A DNA stretch of 64,000 nt from Toxonevra muliebris (Eukaryota; Arthropoda; Insecta; Diptera; Pallopteridae). Under the pieces are notes generated by a model. That model made no database searches and was not told the DNA's origin. It saw only the letters and a program-made list of their open reading frames with translations. The translations under genes were made by a program, and so were the position numbers. Location of the stretch: assembly GCA_963691655.1 (NCBI GenBank), contig OY829326.1, forward strand, positions 13,442,878 to 13,506,877. The letters run 5' to 3'. Shown piece after piece: positions 58,782-64,000 of the stretch; position 1 is the first letter of the stretch; every line of letters starts with the position of its first letter.

Positions 58782-59931
58782 AAATCATTTTTATAAACTC
58801 TCATTTTTGTATTCCCCCCTTCTTTTACTCCTCTTGAGAACTTAAAACTTCTACTATTTTATTTTACTACCATCAGGATAGATAGATGATCCCAAGTTGA
58901 CGGGGGTCGCCATTTGGATGGATTTACAATTATGGGGTGAACGTGAGATTTGTCAGTTTCATACCATTACCCTCAAGATGGCACTTTTTAGGTATGGTAT
59001 TCGCCATAGGGTCAGAATTCGTAAAATCAATCACAGAAAATTATTTTTTCTCAGATTTTAATGTAAATATGGAAATTAGTAAGTTTCTATGAGAAAACAC
59101 GATTCCCAAATTTTTAGCTCATAAAAATTTTGTTTTTACAACTTATTGACACTTATTGATATTAATAATTTAAGGAAGTTTTTTTTTTCAATTTGATGTA
59201 TTTCGGGATCTGCTCAACCAAATTTATTGAAATTTTCAGGACTACTTCTTTTTTAGTGATAGTTTATGAAGAATTTTTTTCGCCAAATAACGGTAATTTG
59301 TTTATTTATAAGTATTTGTTTAAAACAATTAGCAAGCAAACATTGTTCTGGAGCATGAAAAAATCTGAAAAAAAAATAATAAACATTGCTAGTACTGTTT
59401 TAAAAAATATGTGCAAATTTCAAAGTATGTCTATTTTACCACGTTTATATCAACTCGCTTTCTGTCTGTCTGTCTGTCAGTCTGTTCGGTACAAATTTTA
59501 CAATCGATTTTAAACTAACTTCCCGATGAGCTAGAGACTTGAAACTTTAAATATAGTTCAGAACTGGAAGACAATGCAATATGATATATCTAAAATATAT
59601 ATAAATATAATAATATTTAAAACATTAGCATCGGAAGTTTTTCCATTTTTTCATAGATCAAAGCATTGAATTCATCGTTGTTAAAATCATTGCTTTAGCG
59701 GGAGTAGAATATATGTATATGTGTATACATACACAAATTCAAAGACAAATGAGAGAGAGAGAGAGAACCAAAACAAACAATAACGAACTTTTCTTTTCGT
59801 TTTGTTCCGCTTACAAAGAGTATAGATTGTAAAGAGATCGCAATTTGCTCTTGCTGGAATCGAAACAAAAAATCGTAGAAACAGCAGCGAGGTGCAATAC
59901 CGATGGTGTGACAGCGACGGTTGTCAACACA
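58782..59931. other. AT-rich DNA without recognised genes
   Basis: A (GA)n tract lies at 59752-59765. The open frame at 59193-59513 (+) is AT-rich and unassigned. Confidence 0.45.
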
Positions 59932-59939
59932 TCCAGCAG

Positions 59940-60447
59940 CACGGTTGCCACTTACTCATTTTATTTTGTACCAATATTTACAAAAAAATGTACCAAATGG
60001 GGGAAAAATGTCCTTTTTTTTTATAAAGAAACTTTACTAAAAACTTTTCGTCAGTTTATTATATAACATTATATTAATAAGAGTATTGAATTCTAATATA
60101 TTCCTTAATTGTTTTTTTTTGTTTGTATTAGACTAAAGTAAAAAAATTTTCTTCCAGCATTAGCTGAGCTATGAGCTCATTAACATGAATATAAATTTAG
60201 TCAATTCTTCAAACCACATTTCGTCTATTCCATTTTTAATACAACTTACTTTTTGCCAAAAAATTACTAAGTCTGAACAATTTTCTAATTTGCAAAGTAT
60301 TTTGAAAATATGTTTACAATTCTTGATTACTATGAAAGCTAACCTTGCCCACAGAATGTACCAAATTTTAAAAACATGTACCAAGCGCAGCAAAATGGAA
60401 AAAAAATTTATCAGTTTTGGTAGAATTGTACCAAAGTGGCAACCGTG
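59940..60447. mobile_element. hAT-type MITE (508 bp)
   Basis: A perfect 8-bp duplication TCCAGCAG (59932-59939, 60448-60455) and perfect 14-bp ends CACGGTTGCCACTT / AAGTGGCAACCGTG, except that the right side reads AAAGTGGCAACC. Inside, GTACCAA / TTGGTAC motifs recur near both ends. There is no transposase. Confidence 0.85.
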
Positions 60448-60455
60448 TCCAGCAG

Positions 60456-61340
60456 TCAAAAATGTATGAATGTATGAGTTTGACGTGTTTGATGAAAAAA
60501 ATATTCAACATTTCTTTTAGCAAATAACTTTCAACATTTACAGTATTTATATATTCTTTATATACAAATATGTAAACATTTCGTTTTGATTTTATGAAAA
60601 ACGTGGGACGCATATGGATAGAAATAAAATTGCTAACCATTTAGGTGAATTATACATCCATCAATTTCCTATTGGATGCGAACCACGTTTGTTGTTTTAA
60701 ATCATACAAGTATTTTCGTCTTACTAAAATTCACAGTTACAAATTTTCAAGACAATCTGTATGGGATAAAGAATCTATATGTGGTTGTGAATCTGTATGG
60801 GGTTAGGAGAAATTATTTTATACTTTTTAGTCCATAAAAACGTGGTATATCAAAAATATTTTTTATTTAAATTATTTTTGGTTTAGAAGTTATTATTTTT
60901 TAAATCAGCACTGCACAACGTTTTGTCGCATTTGGAGCAAATGCGCTGTCGCTCGCAAAACAAAATTTACGAACACATTTTCGACTATGCAAATTTCACT
61001 ATTTAGAAATTTCAAATATAGACTCTCCAGTTTGTTCAGAAAAAATATATTTCTGGATATAGGGTGTATTTTCAACCTCCACTGAGATACAGGGTGTTTA
61101 AGAAAATCGCTTAGGAAAAATATTTGCCACCAAATTATGTATCATAACTTCAATAATACTAAGCGTAGAGCAATAAATGATAAATAATGAAATCTGTTAC
61201 ATAGAAAATTAATAGACCTTTTTTTAATTTCACATTGTAATTAATAACTTTTTTGGGTTGGAAGCAATTAATACTCAAAGTTCAAAATTACATATTTGTA
61301 GAAATGATTCTTCATAAACTATGACTAAAAAAATTTTTGA
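60456..61340. other. AT-rich DNA left of non-LTR element C
   Basis: No recognised feature. Confidence 0.4.
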
Positions 61341-64000
61341 TGGGGCAGCACAAACGACAACAGCCGAGGTGAGTACCTTTTAGAATTTATCTTATCCGCT
61401 AATCTAGAAATACTAAACGTAGGGAATGAACCTACGTTTGTTACTAGAGTTAGGAAAGAAGTATTAGACATAACAGTATGCAGTCCAAATATAGTAGGAC
61501 TAGTCAAGAACTGAAGGGTATCCAAAGAGGACTCACTCTCTGATCATAGAATCATAGAGTTCCTCCTAGAGGGCACAAGTACCGAAATACCGTCCTTTAG
61601 AAATCCCAGGAAAACAAACTGGACAGAATACATAGAAGTACTTAAGTGTAACTTAGAAGGTATTAAATCGTGCAAGGTGATAAAAAATCATCATGAGCTC
61701 GAATATTCCGTAAATGAACTTAACAAAGCAATACTAGATGCTTTCGAGGGCAGCTGCCCGGAAAAAGCGGAAAGTCTAGGAAAGGACGCCATATGGTGGA
61801 ATAGTACCCTAAGTGACATTAGAACCGAAGTACGTAGGCTCCATAATGGAGCAAAACGGAGCGGACAATGGCAAGCTTATAGGGATAAACTAACAGAATA
61901 CAATAAAGAAATTAGGAAGGCTAAAAGAACTAGCTTTAGGAACTTCTGCGACAATATCTCATCTCTACCTGCTGCATCAAGGATATATAAAACCTTTGCA
62001 AAAGCAGGGCAGGACATGAGAATGGCGCTCAAGAAATCAGATGGCAGCTTCACCTGTAATGAAAAGGAACGAGCAGAATTGCTACTAGCAACACACTTCC
62101 CTGGAAGTGTCGGGTTAGATAGCAGGAATTCAGAGGAGCAGCCTAGGAGAATAAACAGAGTAGACAGGAAGATAGCAGCAGAAACATGCTCTGCACCTAG
62201 ATTGGAATGGGCGTTAAACACTTTTCAACCATTTAAATCACCTGGTCTTGACGGCATATTTCCTGCTCTATTACAAAAGGGCATAAAGGAAATATTGCCA
62301 TTCCTTATTAATATAGGGAGAAGTAGCCTCGCTTTTGGGTACATACCAACAGCTTGGCGAAGGGCAAAGGTGGTATTTATACCAAAAGTGGGCAAAAAAG
62401 ATATCACCAACCCTAGGTCCTTCAGACCTATAAGCTTAACATCGTTTATGTTGAAAACACTTGAAAAGGTGGTTGACAACTTTATATGATGTAAAGTCTT
62501 AGACACAAATCCATTGCACCCCAATCAGCATGCATATAGAGCAGGCAGGTCTACCGAGACAGCTCTGCATGACTTAGCGGGGAAGATTCAAGGGGCACTA
62601 GATGTGAAAGAAGTAGCAGTATGTGCTTTCCTGGATATAGAAGGAGCTTTCGACAACACCTCGCACGAGGCTGTCAATAACTCTCTAAGGCGAAGAGGAG
62701 TGGATAACACAACATCTAGATGGATGTCAGAAATGCTCTCCTCTAGAACAGCTGAGATGGAAACAGGGCTAGGTACCATATCAGTCAGCACAACCAGAGG
62801 ATGTCCACAGGGAGGAGTATTATCACCTCTAATGTGGAGCCTGGTAGTAGACGAACTTTTAATGAAACTCTCGGAGGCAGGCATAGACTGTCAAGGGTAT
62901 GCGGACGATATAGTCCTCGTAGCCAGAGGGAAATTTGAAGAAACTCTCTGTGACATTATACAAAGAGGGCTAGGTATTACTAGGAGATGGTGCAGGTCGG
63001 TAGGGCTAAATATTAACCCTGCAAAGACCACTATAGTTCCATTTACCAGGAAAAGATCGCTCCCGCGCTGGAAACCGATATCACTAGCTGGGGAGATTAT
63101 TGAACAAAAGCAAGAGGTAAAGTATCTGGGCTTAGTATTAGATAGTAAACTCACATGGAAAGCGCATGTTGAAGCAGTGACAAGTAAAGCCACTCGCGCT
63201 CTAATGGTATGCAGAAGGCTAGCAGGGAAAACTTGGGGATGTAAACCAAGTGTACTGCGCTGGATGTACACAATGATGGTAAGGCCAATCATTACATATG
63301 GAGCATTAGCGTGGGCAAGGAGAACTCAACTAAAAACAGCAAAAGCTAAATTGGGGAAAGTTCAAAGGTTGGCATGTATCTGTATAACAGGAGCGATGAG
63401 AACATGTCCGACTGCTGCACTAGAGGTACTATTGGAGCTCACTCCATTACACCTCGTGATACAGAATGCCTCCAAGGCAGCAATCGTAAGAGGAACAAGA
63501 AATAAAAGGTTGATGAGGAGATCTATAGGGCTTGGAGACCGAGATAACCCGGCGAAAGACAACTATCTCTTGGACTGTCCCCAGGACAGAATGGACAAAC
63601 AGTATAGTTTTGAGAAACACTTCGTTGCAAAACTTAGTAGTAAGAACGAATGGGAGGGTGTAGAGTATAACTACACACTCAAAGAACACACGATTAAGTG
63701 GTATACAGATGGGTCACGTACCGAGGATGGAACTGGGGCAGGAGTATTTGGGCCAAGAATCAAACACTCTGAGCCGATGGGAAAGTATCCTAGCATCTTC
63801 CAAGCTGAAATTCATGCAATTAGCACATGTGTGCAATTCAACCTGGATAGACAGTACAAACGGCAAGATATCGCTATCATGGCGGACAGCCAAGCAGCCA
63901 TTCGAGCATTATGCTCCTTTGAGATCACCTCTAAGTTGGTGTGGGACTGTTTGAGCAAGCTCAATCTACTGGGCAATAACAACAAAGTCTCTATGCTGGG
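61341..64000 (+). mobile_element. Non-LTR element C (APE-RT-RNase H), runs off window
   Basis: Coding similarity starts abruptly at TGGGGCAGCAC near 61341, within the endonuclease domain, so the copy is 5'-truncated there. It continues to the window edge, so the 3' end and target duplication cannot be seen. Plus-strand orientation, opposite to copies A and B, and a different subfamily. Confidence 0.85.
61341..64000 (+). pseudogene. Endonuclease-RT-RNase H ORF of element C
   Basis: One frame from 61341 to the right edge with two in-frame TGA codons (61512-61514 and 62487-62489) and no frameshift. The C-terminal part of an APE-type endonuclease reads GEYLLEFILSANLEILNVGN, FVTRVRKEVLDITV, SLSDHRIIEF. 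The RT has PFKSPGLDGIFPALLQ, WRRAKVVFIPKVGKKD, FRPISLTSFMLKTLEK, QHAYRAGRSTETALHDL, FLDIEGAFDN, CPQGGVLSPLMWSLVV, catalytic YADD (62898-62909), LNINPAKT and KYLGLVLDSKLTW. RNase H has WYTDGS near 63700, FQAEIHAIS near 63800 and MADSQAAIRAL near 63880; the rest lies outside. All visible active-site residues are kept, so decay is recent. LOA/I/R1-group by domain order. Confidence 0.85.

Noticed and set aside
1..64000. CRISPR arrays, operons or bacterial-type regulatory sites
   Set aside because: Sequence composition, transposon families and splice signals are those of an animal nuclear genome; no spaced direct-repeat arrays are present.

Overview
The window is AT-rich, non-coding, repeat-dense DNA from an insect nuclear genome. 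It is most likely a higher fly: the many ATGTATGT/CATACATA microsatellites and the mix of BEL/Pao, RNase H-bearing non-LTR, jockey, mariner and hAT elements suggest a tephritid, but that is inference. I recognise no host protein exon, rRNA or functional tRNA. The stretch looks like intergenic DNA or the inside of a very long intron, and almost all coding sequence belongs to transposable elements.

Layout. 1-8.8 kb: two large palindromic (foldback) elements (about 785-2083 and 5392-6925) in plain AT-rich DNA. 8833-18178: a complete, very young BEL/Pao LTR retrotransposon with identical 512-bp LTRs, an AATTT target duplication, a tRNA-Tyr-type primer site, a long leader, gag-pol with one in-frame stop, and an extra 3' zinc-knuckle ORF that appears to be expressed by splicing. 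18-30 kb: an inverted-repeat element holding a decayed coding block, a tandem-duplicated mariner remnant, two hAT-type elements and a small TIR element. 30-37.3 kb: a tRNA-derived SINE, then a 2.3-kb element (35001-37308) whose two ends look like V(D)J recombination signals (heptamer-12-nonamer and heptamer-23-nonamer) and whose 5-bp flanks are CG-rich, as in Transib transposons; a second SINE copy and a TIR element are nested in it. 40-41.2 kb: a dead jockey-type reverse transcriptase split by a hAT MITE. 45.2-46.9 and 51.2-52.7 kb: two 5'-truncated LOA/I-group non-LTR copies on the minus strand with long target duplications. 52.8-54.1 kb: a hAT-type element containing a jockey fragment. 58.5 kb: an intact-looking SINE with an 11-12 bp target duplication. 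59.9 kb: another hAT-type MITE. 61.3-64.0 kb: a longer non-LTR element with endonuclease, RT and RNase H that runs off the right edge.

How the parts relate. The SINE 3' tail matches the 3' UTR and CCTAA-repeat tail of the LINE at 51.2 kb, which points to a SINE/LINE partnership. In the BEL/Pao element a start codon at 10252 lies directly before a consensus 5' splice site (10260). An acceptor at 17042 joins it in frame to an ORF that has no start codon of its own, so one subgenomic mRNA would encode a small gag-like zinc-knuckle protein. The two observations most worth follow-up are this spliced ORF3 and the 12/23 signal-like ends of the Transib-like element.
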